Source: Streptomyces luteolifulvus
GTDB lineage: Bacteria > Actinomycetota > Actinomycetes > Streptomycetales > Streptomycetaceae
DNA: 64,000 nucleotides
Direction of reading: 5' to 3'
Assembly (NCBI RefSeq): GCF_008806595.1
Contig: NZ_VZRB01000010.1
Span: 1-64,000 of the forward strand
This document shows, piece after piece, positions 34,185 to 42,597 of the stretch (position 1 is its first letter; each line of letters opens with the position of its first letter). Made by a program: the position numbers and the translations under genes. A model generated the notes under the pieces. The model worked only from the letters and a program-made list of their open reading frames with translations, did not search any database and was not told the origin of the DNA.

Positions 34185-35411
34185 TCAGTCCCGCGCCTCC
34201 GCCAGCAGCTTCTGGATCCGGCTCACGCCCTCGACGAGGTCCTCGTCACCGAGCGCGTACGACAGCCGCAGATAGCCCGGCGTGCCGAAGGCCTCACCGG
34301 GAACGACCGCGACCTCCGCCTCCTCCAGGATCAGCGCGGCCAGCTCCACGGTGTTCTGCGGACGCTTGCCGCGGATCTCCTTGCCGATCAGCGCCTTCAC
34401 CGAGGGGTAGGCGTAGAACGCGCCCTCGGGCTCCGGGCAGAGCACACCGTCGATCTCGTTGAGCATCCGCACGATGGTCCTGCGGCGCCGGTCGAAGGCC
34501 TCACGCATCGTCGCGACCGCCTCAAGGTCGCCGGAGACCGCCGCGAGGGCCGCCACCTGTGCGACGTTCGACACGTTCGACGTCGCGTGCGACTGGAGGT
34601 TCGTCGCCGCCTTGACGACGTCCTTCGGGCCGATGATCCAGCCGACGCGCCAGCCCGTCATCGCGTACGTCTTCGCGACACCGTTGACCACGATGCACTT
34701 GTCGCGCAGTTCCGGCAGCAGCGCGGGCAGCGAGGTGAACGTGGCATCGCCGTAGACCAGGTGCTCGTAGATCTCGTCCGTCATCACCCACAGGCCGTGC
34801 TCCAGGGCCCAGCGGCCGATCGCCTCGGCGTCCTCGGCGCTGTAGACCGCGCCGGTCGGGTTGGAGGGGGAGACGAAGAGCACGACCTTCGTGTTCTCGG
34901 TGCGGGCCGCCTCCAGCTGCTCCACGGAGACCCGGTAGCCGGTCGTCTCGTCCGCGACGACGTCCACGGGAACGCCGCCCGCGAGGCGGATCGACTCCGG
35001 GTACGTCGTCCAGTACGGCGCCGGGACGATGACCTCGTCGCCCGGGTCGAGGATCGCGGCGAAGGCCTCGTAGATCGCCTGCTTGCCGCCGTTGGTCACC
35101 AGGATCTGCGAGACGTCGGGCTCGTAGCCGGAGTCGCGCAGCGTCTTCGCGGCGATCGCGGCCTTCAGCTCGGGCAGACCACCGGCCGGGGTGTAGCGGT
35201 GGTACTTCGGGTTCTTGCAGGCCTCGATCGCGGCCTCGACGATGTAGTCCGGGGTCGGGAAGTCCGGCTCACCGGCGCCGAAGCCGATCACCGGACGCCC
35301 GGCGGCCTTGAGGGCCTTGGCCTTGGCGTCCACGGCGAGGGTGGCGGACTCGGAGATCGCGCCGACTCGGGCGGAGACCCGGCGCTCGGTGGGAGGGGTT
35401 GCAGCGCTCAT
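34185..35411 (-). CDS. aspC: Aspartate aminotransferase (class I PLP enzyme)
   Basis: 408 residues. It transfers the amino group between aspartate and 2-oxoglutarate. The PLP Lys is in VAKTYAMTGWRVGW. Other features are PAPYWTTYPE, SPSNPTGAVY and the C-terminal GYLRLSYA Arg. ATG at 35409-35411 chosen (MSAATPPTERRVSAR). An ATG three codons upstream is possible. Gene-name choice between aspC and related class I enzymes is by similarity. Confidence 0.9.
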   Translation of the reverse strand: MSAATPPTERRVSARVGAISESATLAVDAKAKALKAAGRPVIGFGAGEPDFPTPDYIVEAAIEACKNPKYHRYTPAGGLPELKAAIAAKTLRDSGYEPDVSQILVTNGGKQAIYEAFAAILDPGDEVIVPAPYWTTYPESIRLAGGVPVDVVADETTGYRVSVEQLEAARTENTKVVLFVSPSNPTGAVYSAEDAEAIGRWALEHGLWVMTDEIYEHLVYGDATFTSLPALLPELRDKCIVVNGVAKTYAMTGWRVGWIIGPKDVVKAATNLQSHATSNVSNVAQVAALAAVSGDLEAVATMREAFDRRRRTIVRMLNEIDGVLCPEPEGAFYAYPSVKALIGKEIRGKRPQNTVELAALILEEAEVAVVPGEAFGTPGYLRLSYALGDEDLVEGVSRIQKLLAEARD

Positions 35412-35546
35412 ACGACCCATGGTTTCAGACCGGAAACCAGCCCGGCACGCGGGTTTCACGGACTGAACAACGACAGAACAACCGTCCGTATCCGACCCCC
35501 GTGCTGGGCGATCTTCCGCGGGCAAAGTCCCTACGGGCGCTTTCTG

Positions 35547-35576
35547 TTCGACCAACGGCCCAGGAACACGTACACT
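35547..35576 (+). promoter_or_regulatory. Probable promoter upstream of tRNA-Trp/secE
   Basis: TTCGAC (35547-35552), 18-bp spacer, TACACT (35571-35576), about 85 bp before the tRNA. A second -10-like TACGTT is at 35643-35648. Confidence 0.5.
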
Positions 35577-35661
35577 CTCACCTCGTTGGCCTTCAGCAGG
35601 CCGCACCCGACCGGTGTACACCGAGCACCCGGCCGGATGCGGTACGTTGGGGGGCATACAA

Positions 35662-35734
35662 AGGGTCGTAGCTCAATTGGTAGAGCACTGGTCTCCAAAA
35701 CCAGCGGTTGGGGGTTCAAGTCCCTCCGGCCCTG
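35662..35734 (+). tRNA. tRNA-Trp (CCA)
   Basis: 73 nt. The acceptor stem is AGGGTCG/CGGCCCT (one G-U), the anticodon arm CTGGT-CTCCAAA-ACCAG (anticodon CCA), and the T-arm region GGGGG-TTCAAGT-CCCTC closes with a terminal wobble. It precedes secE, as in other actinobacteria. Confidence 0.93.
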
Positions 35735-35842
35735 CTACACACTCCTTCGCCAGGATGTGTGCACATGTACGTACAGCATCGCATCGCCGTGCGGCTCGGA
35801 CCGGGCGCGGCACGGAAACGACCCGGAATCAGGTGAGGACGA

Positions 35843-36130
35843 GTGACGGACGCCGTGGGCTCCATCGACATGCCTGATGCCCAGGATGAGGCGCCGGAGT
35901 CCAAGAAGAAGACCCGCAAGGGCGGCAAGCGTGCCAAGAGGGGCCCGCTGAAGCGTCTTGCCCTCTTCTATCGCCAGGTCGTCGCGGAGCTCCGCAAGGT
36001 CGTCTGGCCGACGCGCAGCCAGCTGACGACATACACGACCGTGGTGATCGTCTTCGTGGCCATCATGATCGGCCTGGTGACCGTGATTGACTATGGGCTC
36101 GACCACGCCGCCAAGTACGTCTTCGGCTGA
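35843..36130 (+). CDS. secE: Preprotein translocase subunit SecE
   Basis: 95 residues. A basic N-terminal part (KKKTRKGGKRAKRG) is followed by the amphipathic FYRQVVAELRKVVWPTRSQL helix and one membrane helix (about 57-78). It stabilises SecY in the translocon. GTG at 35843 after GGTGAGGAC. nusG follows. Confidence 0.94.
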   Translation: MTDAVGSIDMPDAQDEAPESKKKTRKGGKRAKRGPLKRLALFYRQVVAELRKVVWPTRSQLTTYTTVVIVFVAIMIGLVTVIDYGLDHAAKYVFG

Positions 36131-36142
36131 ACCAGAAGCGAA

Positions 36143-36166
36143 GGGCGCCGGTGACGGCGCCCCTTT
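36143..36166 (+). terminator. Small hairpin between secE and nusG
   Basis: GGGCGCCG-GTGA-CGGCGCCC followed by CTTT. Its position suggests partial termination or RNA protection rather than a full stop, since nusG follows closely. Confidence 0.45.
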
Positions 36167-36207
36167 CGCGTGTTCCACCCCCATGTATCCAGGAAGAAGC
36201 AGCCACC

Positions 36208-37053
36208 GTGTCTGACCCGAACCTGAACGAGGCCGTCGAGCCGGACGAGTCCGTGGATGACGAACTCGACATCGTCGAGGGCGCGGACGAGGTGGACGAG
36301 TTCGAGGCTGCGGAAGCCGAACTGGGTGAGCCCGCCGAGGAGAGCGCCCTGCACGTCGAGGACGAGTCCGGCGAGGACGTCGACGGCGAGGCCGCGGACC
36401 AGGCCGTCTCCGACGAGGCGGAGGAGGCCGAGCCCGTCGACCCCATCGCCGCCCTGCGCGAGGAACTGCGCACCCTGCCCGGCGAGTGGTACGTCATCCA
36501 CACCTACGCCGGTTACGAGAACCGCGTGAAGACCAACCTCGAACAGCGTGCCGTCTCGCTGAACGTCGAGGACTACATCTTCCAGGCCGAGGTGCCGCAG
36601 GAAGAGGTCGTCCAGATCAAGAACGGCGACCGCAAGACCATCCGTCAGAACAAGCTCCCCGGCTACGTCCTGGTGCGCATGGACCTGACGAACGAGTCCT
36701 GGGGCGTCGTCCGCAACACGCCCGGCGTCACCGGCTTCGTCGGCAATGCCTACGACCCCTACCCGCTGACCCTGGACGAGATCGTCAAGATGCTCGCCCC
36801 GGAGGCCGAGGAGAAGGCAGCCCGCGAGGCCGCCGAGGCCGAGGGCAAGCCGGCCCCGCAGCGCAAGGTCGAGGTCCAGGTGCTGGACTTCGAGGTGGGC
36901 GACTCGGTCACCGTCACCGACGGCCCGTTCGCCACGCTCCAGGCGACCATCAACGAGATCAACCCCGACTCGAAGAAGGTCAAGGGCCTGGTGGAGATCT
37001 TCGGCCGCGAGACGCCGGTCGAGCTGTCGTTCGACCAGATCCAGAAGAACTAG
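36208..37053 (+). CDS. nusG: Transcription termination/antitermination protein NusG
   Basis: 281 residues. The NGN domain begins at about 92 (GEWYVIHTYAGYENRVK) and binds RNA polymerase. The KOW domain is near 228-250 (VGDSVTVTDGPFATLQATI) and binds NusE/Rho. About 90 residues before the NGN domain are strongly acidic (Glu/Asp-rich), which is long compared with E. coli but known in actinobacteria. GTG at 36208 with AGGAAGAAG upstream. Confidence 0.94.
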   Translation: MSDPNLNEAVEPDESVDDELDIVEGADEVDEFEAAEAELGEPAEESALHVEDESGEDVDGEAADQAVSDEAEEAEPVDPIAALREELRTLPGEWYVIHTYAGYENRVKTNLEQRAVSLNVEDYIFQAEVPQEEVVQIKNGDRKTIRQNKLPGYVLVRMDLTNESWGVVRNTPGVTGFVGNAYDPYPLTLDEIVKMLAPEAEEKAAREAAEAEGKPAPQRKVEVQVLDFEVGDSVTVTDGPFATLQATINEINPDSKKVKGLVEIFGRETPVELSFDQIQKN

Positions 37054-37094
37054 GTCCGAGAAGAACCATTTCCTTCTGGACCGACCGCTTCCGC

Positions 37095-37140
37095 GCAGGT
37101 CAGGCAGGCTCCAGCAGCCGGTCTGACCTGCTCGGTTTTT
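37095..37140 (+). terminator. Terminator after nusG
   Basis: GCAGGTCAG (37095-37103) pairs with CTGACCTGC (37123-37131), then TCGGTTTTT. One of the few sites here with a real U-tract. Confidence 0.75.
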
Positions 37141-37166
37141 GGCCGCGCATCCATACCCGTTATCGT
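37139..37166 (+). promoter_or_regulatory. Probable rplK promoter
   Basis: TTGGCC (37139-37144), 16-bp spacer, TATCGT (37161-37166), giving a leader of about 65 nt. Confidence 0.5.
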
Positions 37167-37237
37167 TGTGCGGTATGCCTGCGTCCGGGTGGTCCCCGCG
37201 CGCAGGCAGGACCCGAATCGAAAGGACCCGGAGAGCA

Positions 37238-37672
37238 ATGCCTCCCAAGAAGAAGAAGGTCACGGGGCTCATCAAGCTCCAGATCCAGGCCGGCGCCGCC
37301 AACCCGGCCCCGCCGGTCGGCCCCGCGCTGGGTCAGCACGGCGTGAACATCATGGAGTTCTGCAAGGCCTACAACGCCGCGACCGAGTCGCAGCGTGGCT
37401 GGGTGATCCCGGTGGAGATCACGGTCTACGAGGACCGTTCCTTCACCTTCATCACCAAGACGCCGCCGGCCGCCAAGATGATCCTCAAGGCCGCGGGCAT
37501 CGAGAAGGGCTCCGGCGAGCCGCACAAGACCAAGGTCGCCAAGATCACCGAGGCGCAGGTCCGCGAGATCGCCCAGACCAAGCTCCCCGACCTCAACGCC
37601 AACGACCTGGACGCCGCCGCGAAGATCATCGCCGGTACCGCGCGTTCCATGGGCGTCACGGTCGAGGGCTGA
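37238..37672 (+). CDS. rplK: 50S ribosomal protein L11
   Basis: 144 residues, full length. It begins MPPKKKKVTGLIKLQIQAG and includes PPVGPALGQHGVNIMEFCKA, the region facing thiostrepton-type antibiotics. The Pro-rich N-terminal helix shows no obvious resistance change. ATG at 37238. Followed by rplA after 78 bp. Confidence 0.97.
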   Translation: MPPKKKKVTGLIKLQIQAGAANPAPPVGPALGQHGVNIMEFCKAYNAATESQRGWVIPVEITVYEDRSFTFITKTPPAAKMILKAAGIEKGSGEPHKTKVAKITEAQVREIAQTKLPDLNANDLDAAAKIIAGTARSMGVTVEG

Positions 37673-37750
37673 GCCCCACCCCCCAGCAGAAGAAGTGGCA
37701 GGGCCTGCTCGGCCCGTACCACGACTCCTCAAGAACACACAGGAGCAGTA

Positions 37751-38476
37751 GTGAGCAAGCGCAGCAAGTCCCTTCGGGCTGCGGACGCCAAGGTCGACCG
37801 GGAGAAGCTCTACGCCCCGCTCGAGGCCGTCCGTCTCGCCAAGGAGACCTCCACGACCAAGTTCGACGGCACCGTCGAGGTCGCCTTCCGTCTGGGTGTC
37901 GACCCGCGCAAGGCCGACCAGATGGTCCGTGGCACCGTGAACCTGCCGCACGGCACCGGCAAGACTGCCCGGGTCCTGGTCTTCGCGACCGGTGACCGTG
38001 CTGCGGCCGCGGAGGCCGCGGGCGCCGACATCGTCGGCTCCGACGAGCTGATCGACGAGGTGTCGAAGGGCCGCCTGGACTTCGACGCCGTCGTCGCCAC
38101 CCCGGACCTCATGGGCAAGGTCGGCCGCCTCGGCCGTGTGCTCGGTCCCCGTGGTCTCATGCCGAACCCCAAGACCGGCACCGTGACCCCGGACGTCGTC
38201 AAGGCTGTCAACGACATCAAGGGCGGCAAGATCGAGTTCCGCGTCGACAAGCACTCGAACCTGCACTTCATCATCGGCAAGGCGTCCTTCGACGACACCA
38301 AGCTGGTGGAGAACTACGCCGCGGCGCTGGAGGAGATCAACCGCCTCAAGCCGTCCGCCGCGAAGGGCCGCTACATCAAGAAGGCCGCCATCAGCACCAC
38401 GATGGGCCCCGGCATCCCGGTCGACCCGAACCGCACCCGCAACCTCCTCGTCGAGGAGGACCCGGCCGCGGTCTGA
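37751..38476 (+). CDS. rplA: 50S ribosomal protein L1
   Basis: 241 residues. The family signature is GPRGLMPNPKTGTVTPDV. L1 forms the mobile stalk at the E site and in many bacteria represses its own operon. GTG at 37751 with ACAGGAGCA upstream. A terminator follows, ending the rplKA unit. Confidence 0.97.
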   Translation: MSKRSKSLRAADAKVDREKLYAPLEAVRLAKETSTTKFDGTVEVAFRLGVDPRKADQMVRGTVNLPHGTGKTARVLVFATGDRAAAAEAAGADIVGSDELIDEVSKGRLDFDAVVATPDLMGKVGRLGRVLGPRGLMPNPKTGTVTPDVVKAVNDIKGGKIEFRVDKHSNLHFIIGKASFDDTKLVENYAAALEEINRLKPSAAKGRYIKKAAISTTMGPGIPVDPNRTRNLLVEEDPAAV

Positions 38477-38501
38477 GTCTGACGGCTCGCCACATCCGGT
38501 C

Positions 38502-38535
38502 ACGGGCCCCGCAACCTTCGAGGTGCGGGGCCCGT
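38502..38535 (+). terminator. Terminator of rplK-rplA
   Basis: A 12-bp stem ACGGGCCCCGCA/TGCGGGGCCCGT (38502-38513 with 38524-38535) with a 10-nt loop. Confidence 0.8.
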
Positions 38536-38610
38536 CCCCTATTTCGGTACGTGTGTGTCAGTGCCCTCCGCTAGCGTGCGGGGCACAGGATTCGCATAGG
38601 GGTGGGACGA

Positions 38611-39519
38611 ATGAAGAGCACGACCGTGCGCCGGATGGCCCTCTCGATCGCCGCGGTGACCGCGCTGGCGGGGGTGGCGGCCTGCAGCTCCACCGACTCC
38701 GGGGGCTCCTCCAAGAGCTCCCGCAAGGACGACAGGACGTCCACGCGCCTCAGCCCGATAGCCGCGCTGCGCACCGCCGAGAAGTCCACCGACGCCGCCG
38801 ACTCCGCCAAGGTCGAGTCGACCACCACCATGGGCTCGCTGATGTCCATGACGGCCGACGGCGCCCTCGGCTGGGGCGACGGCATCACCGGCACCATGAC
38901 CATCACCTACACCGGCGGCACGATGGCCGACACGATGCGTCAGCTCGGGACCACATCGATGGAGGCCCGCTATCTGCCGGACGCCTACTACGCCAGGATG
39001 GGCGAGAAGTTCGCCGCGCAGGCGGGCGGCAAGCACTGGATCCGGTACGGGTACGACGACCTCGCGGACCTCGGCGGCAGCTCCGGCGCCTACCTCAAGG
39101 ACCAGATGCAGAACACGACCCCGAACCAGTCGGTGAAGCTGCTGCTGGCCTCCGGGGACGTGAAGAAGGTCGGCGAGGAGAAGGTGCGCGGGGTGGACAC
39201 CACGCACTACTCGGGCACCGTCGATGTCGCGGACCTCGCGGCGAAGAACTCCAGCCTCAGCGAGAGCCAGCTGGCCGGCCTCCGCAAGCAGCTGGAGCAG
39301 GCGGGCGTCACCACACAGACCGTCGACATCTGGGTGAACGACCAGAACCTGCTGGTCAAGAAGGTCGAGAAGGGCAAGATGACGAACGGCGAACTCACCC
39401 AGACGGCCTACTACAGCGACTACGGCGTGAAGGTCTCCGCCGAGAAGCCCCCCGCCGGTGACACCGAGGACTTCAAGGCGCTGCTGAAGAAGCAGGGCGG
39501 CACGGGCACGATCTCCTGA
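38611..39519 (+). CDS. Lipoprotein, LppX/LprG-like
   Basis: 302 residues. The signal peptide has a basic start and a hydrophobic core and ends in a lipobox GVAAC (Cys about residue 26). The mature part starts SSTDSGGSSKS. Repeated blocks such as SVKLLLASGDVKKVGEEKVRGVDTTHYSGTVDV are shared with the next lipoprotein and suggest the LolA/LprG-like fold that carries lipids. ATG at 38611; GGGGTGGG upstream. It lies between rplA and rplJ, breaking the usual ribosomal cluster. Confidence 0.82.
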   Translation: MKSTTVRRMALSIAAVTALAGVAACSSTDSGGSSKSSRKDDRTSTRLSPIAALRTAEKSTDAADSAKVESTTTMGSLMSMTADGALGWGDGITGTMTITYTGGTMADTMRQLGTTSMEARYLPDAYYARMGEKFAAQAGGKHWIRYGYDDLADLGGSSGAYLKDQMQNTTPNQSVKLLLASGDVKKVGEEKVRGVDTTHYSGTVDVADLAAKNSSLSESQLAGLRKQLEQAGVTTQTVDIWVNDQNLLVKKVEKGKMTNGELTQTAYYSDYGVKVSAEKPPAGDTEDFKALLKKQGGTGTIS

Positions 39520-39656
39520 GGCCCATGGGGCTGTTGGCGCCCATGTGACGCAGGGGACTCGTGGGGCCCATGGAATTCGGGAGCCCGTTCGAGACTCCTG
39601 GGATAGGCTTCGCGGCATTGCCTGTGTAACAGCCATGCATTCCTTGGGGGGAATCA

Positions 39657-40514
39657 ATGGAGACTTCTGTACGTGGTTCCGCGCGCCGTCGGGCGGCGGG
39701 CGCCGGCCTCGCCGCCCTGATCGTCGCCGCGGGCGCGGTGGGCTGTTCCAAGAGCGCCGACGAGCAGGCGCCCGAGATGGAGCCGGCCGCCGCCGTCGCC
39801 AAGGCCGCGAAGAACGCCGACGACATCACGTCCTTCCGCTACAAGCTCACCGGGAAGGTGCCCGAGCAGGGCCGGGTGCGCGGTGAGGCGTCGATGAGCG
39901 TCAAGCCGCTGGCCATGAGCATGAAAATGACGGCCCTGGACCAGTCCACCGACAACCAGGTGGAGATCCGGCTCGTCGACAAGGCGATGTACATCGGCGG
40001 TGGCGCCGCGGCCGCCAAGGAGATGGACGGCAAGAGCTGGATCAAGTTCGACATGTCCGCGCTCGGCGCCGGCAAGGACATGAACTCCGGCCAGTTCGGG
40101 GCCGGCCAGGCCGACCAGAACCCGGCGACCGAGTCCACCTTCCTCACCGGTTCCAAGGACATCAAGAAGGTCGGCACCGAGACCGTCGACGGGGTGCAGA
40201 CCACCCATTACAAGGGCACCGTCTCCCTCGAAGACCTCCAGGCCTCCCTCAAGGACGAGGACAAGGCCACCCGCGAGAAGCGGGAGAAGAGCATCAAGGT
40301 GTACGAGAAGATGGGCGTCGACGCGCTCACGATGGACATGTGGATCGACGGCGACGACCACACCAAGCAGTTCCGGATGCAGGGCGACGCCGACAAGGGC
40401 CCGCTGGACATGACCATCACCTTCCTGGACATCAACAAGCCGGTCACGGTCACCGCCCCGCCGGCGAAGGACACGGCGGACCTGGCGGAGATGATGAAGG
40501 GCATGGAGGGCTAG
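39657..40514 (+). CDS. Lipoprotein, paralogue of the preceding one
   Basis: 285 residues, with signal peptide and lipobox GAVGC (Cys about 30). Like the previous gene it contains TGSKDIKKVGTETVDGVQTTHYKGTV-type segments and a late FxxINKPVTVTAPP block. This is typical of LppX/LprAFG-like actinobacterial lipoproteins on the outer face of the membrane. ATG at 39657 follows TTGGGGGGAA. The gap between the two genes (137 bp) may hold a separate promoter. Confidence 0.82.
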   Translation: METSVRGSARRRAAGAGLAALIVAAGAVGCSKSADEQAPEMEPAAAVAKAAKNADDITSFRYKLTGKVPEQGRVRGEASMSVKPLAMSMKMTALDQSTDNQVEIRLVDKAMYIGGGAAAAKEMDGKSWIKFDMSALGAGKDMNSGQFGAGQADQNPATESTFLTGSKDIKKVGTETVDGVQTTHYKGTVSLEDLQASLKDEDKATREKREKSIKVYEKMGVDALTMDMWIDGDDHTKQFRMQGDADKGPLDMTITFLDINKPVTVTAPPAKDTADLAEMMKGMEG

Positions 40515-40683
40515 AGCGGGCTGGGGCCCGTAGGGCGGATCAGGTCGCCGGGAGAGCTGCGGCATCTGATCAGTGCAGGTGAGCGGGGCAGGCTGCGTCC
40601 GGCCGCAAGGCGGAGGAGGGCGTGCCCTGCCGCGCGCCCGCGTCTTGATCCGCCGGGCGGCCTCCAGCACCGTACGAGCGGAT

Positions 40684-40713
40684 TTGCCTGTCGGCGATCC
40701 GGTCCCGTACTCT
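40684..40713 (+). promoter_or_regulatory. Probable rplJ promoter
   Basis: TTGCCT (40684-40689), 18-bp spacer, TACTCT (40708-40713). Transcription would start near 40720, leaving a leader of about 230 nt before rplJ. Confidence 0.6.
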
Positions 40714-40719
40714 CCTACG

Positions 40720-40950
40720 GAAGCCAAAGACCGCTGGTCGTTGCCGTGCGCTCGCAAGAGGGCGCGGTGGCCGAAGGATCCGCTGAACCGCGGACGACCC
40801 GCGCAGGTGACTGTGGAAGTGCTCCTGAGAGTTCGCTGCTCGCGCGGCGAATGCCCGGTCGAGCTACGCCCCGCGCGCCTGCGCCGGGGCGTTTCGTTTA
40901 CCCAGCCCCTTCCGAGCGGTCCTCATCACCCGGAAGGAGGCCGACGCTCT
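40720..40950 (+). promoter_or_regulatory. L10 leader (rplJ autoregulatory RNA)
   Basis: The long leader includes GCCAAAGACCGCTGGTCG near its start, in keeping with the actinobacterial L10-leader binding region for the L10-L12 complex. It ends in a hairpin with a T-rich tract at 40867-40899. Inferred role: feedback on rplJL. Boundaries are approximate. Confidence 0.65.
40867..40899 (+). terminator. Attenuator-like hairpin in the L10 leader
   Basis: CGCCCCG (40867-40873) pairs with CGGGGCG (40885-40891) and is followed by TTTCGTTT. It sits 52 bp before rplJ, so it could stop transcription when L10 is bound upstream. Confidence 0.5.
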
Positions 40951-41481
40951 ATGGCAAGGCCCGACAAGGCTGCCGCGGTAGCCGAGCTCGCGGAGCAGTT
41001 CCGCAGCTCGAACGCCGCCGTGCTGACCGAGTACCGGGGTCTCACCGTGGCGCAGCTCAAGACGCTGCGTCGTTCGCTCGGTGAGAACGCCCAGTACGCC
41101 GTGGTGAAGAACACGCTGACCAAGATTGCGGCCAACGAGGCCGGGATCACGACGCTCGACGACCTGTTCAACGGTCCGACGGCGGTCGCCTTCGTCACCG
41201 GTGACCCGGTGGAGTCGGCGAAGGGTCTTCGTGACTTCGCCAAGGACAACCCGAACCTCGTCATCAAGGGCGGTGTCCTTGACGGCAAGGCGCTGTCCGC
41301 CGACGAGATCAAGAAGCTTGCGGACCTCGAGTCCCGCGAGGTTCTGCTCTCCAAGCTGGCGGGTGCCTTCAAGGGCAAGCAGTCCCAGGCTGCTTCGCTC
41401 TTCCAGGCGCTTCCCTCGAAGTTCGTCCGCACCGTGGACGCCCTTCGCGCCAAGCAGGACGAGCAGGGCGGTGCCGAGTAA
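40951..41481 (+). CDS. rplJ: 50S ribosomal protein L10
   Basis: 176 residues. It anchors L7/L12 in the stalk. Features are the N-terminal VAELAEQFRSSNAAVLTEYRG and the C-terminal helix that binds L12 dimers. ATG at 40951 with AAGGAGG seven bases upstream. Confidence 0.97.
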   Translation: MARPDKAAAVAELAEQFRSSNAAVLTEYRGLTVAQLKTLRRSLGENAQYAVVKNTLTKIAANEAGITTLDDLFNGPTAVAFVTGDPVESAKGLRDFAKDNPNLVIKGGVLDGKALSADEIKKLADLESREVLLSKLAGAFKGKQSQAASLFQALPSKFVRTVDALRAKQDEQGGAE

Positions 41482-41596
41482 CTCGGCTCGCGAAATGACC
41501 GCCGCCGCCTGAGGCGGAGGTCGTAGCGGGCCGAACGTACGCCCGCCAGACATGTACATCCGGCACCAGCCGAAATTAGTGGAAGGATCGCCCATC

Positions 41597-41983
41597 ATGG
41601 CGAAGCTCAGCCAGGAAGACCTGCTCGCGCAGTTCGAGGAGATGACCCTCATCGAGCTCTCCGAGTTCGTGAAGGCGTTCGAGGAGAAGTTCGACGTCAC
41701 CGCCGCCGCGGCCGTCGCCGCCGTCGCCCCGGGCGCCCCGGGTGCCCCGGCCGCCGCCGAGGCCGAGGAGAAGGACGAGTTCGACGTCGTCCTCACCGGC
41801 GCCGGCGACAAGAAGATCCAGGTCATCAAGGTCGTGCGTGAGCTGACCTCCCTGGGTCTGAAGGAGGCCAAGGACCTCGTGGACGGCGCCCCGAAGCCCG
41901 TTCTCGAGAAGGTTGCCAAGGACGCCGCGGAGAAGGCCGCCGAGGCCCTCAAGGGCGCCGGCGCCTCCGTCGAGGTCAAGTAA
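41597..41983 (+). CDS. rplL: 50S ribosomal protein L7/L12
   Basis: 128 residues. The N-terminal dimerisation part (LSQEDLLAQFEEMTLIEL) is joined by an Ala/Pro hinge (about 40-58) to the C-terminal factor-binding domain (KIQVIKVVRELTSLGLKEAK). ATG at 41597 after GGAAGGATCG. The in-frame GTG-type starts further up lack support. Confidence 0.97.
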   Translation: MAKLSQEDLLAQFEEMTLIELSEFVKAFEEKFDVTAAAAVAAVAPGAPGAPAAAEAEEKDEFDVVLTGAGDKKIQVIKVVRELTSLGLKEAKDLVDGAPKPVLEKVAKDAAEKAAEALKGAGASVEVK

Positions 41984-42054
41984 CACCTCACGGGTCCGCA
42001 CGGACTCACGCGAGCGTGCAGCCGTCCGACAGAGGGCTGTAACGCTGACGCACA

Positions 42055-42088
42055 GAAGAGCGATCATCCATCCGGGTGGTCGCTCTTC
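42055..42088 (+). terminator. Hairpin between rplL and rpoB
   Basis: A 12-bp stem with one G-U (42055-42066 with 42077-42088) and a 10-nt loop. In this position it probably lets part of the transcripts through to rpoBC. Confidence 0.6.
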
Positions 42089-42384
42089 GGCGTTCCGGGG
42101 AGCCCGGCGGCGGCTGCCTTGCTCCCGGGGACCCCGGGAGTAGGGTGATCTTCGTCTACCGTCGAGGGTCGCCTGGTGGCAGGCCGCAAGTGACGAGGGC
42201 AGCACCCGGTTTGGGCAAGACAGGCCTTGACGAACCGCACGCAGCGCGCAATTCTCAGGACGCGTCGTCACAAGGATCCGAATCCGAGGCATGGATCGAC
42301 GGCGAAGAGGGCAGTATCAACGTGCGTTGAGGGCGTGGGCTTGCGCAGGTGTCGAGAACAACGAGGGTCTCGAGAAACCCGCAC

Positions 42385-42413
42385 TGGACATCAGTGTGCC
42401 AAGTGGCTACACT
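42385..42413 (+). promoter_or_regulatory. rpoB promoter
   Basis: TGGACA (42385-42390), 17-bp spacer, TACACT (42408-42413), with TGGC before the -10. It fits the principal (HrdB-type) sigma consensus in five of six and four of six positions. Expected leader about 180 nt. The remaining ~400 bp of this gap holds no gene. Confidence 0.65.
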
Positions 42414-42597
42414 GACCCTTTGCGCTGCCTGTTAGCTGTCCCCTGCCCGTCACCAGGGGCATGCCCTCGCTCGAGCACCGACGACCGAACCGTCCCTGAC
42501 CTGGCCTATTGGGCCGGTGAAGGAAATTTCTGTCGCTGTGCCCGGGAGAGGGGCCGGTACGCGCGTAGTGAGTCCGAGCCCTCGGAAGGACCCCCTC

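Noticed and set aside
42517..42597. Upstream start for rpoB
   Set aside because: The extension lacks a ribosome site and family similarity. The TTG at 42598 gives the normal length.
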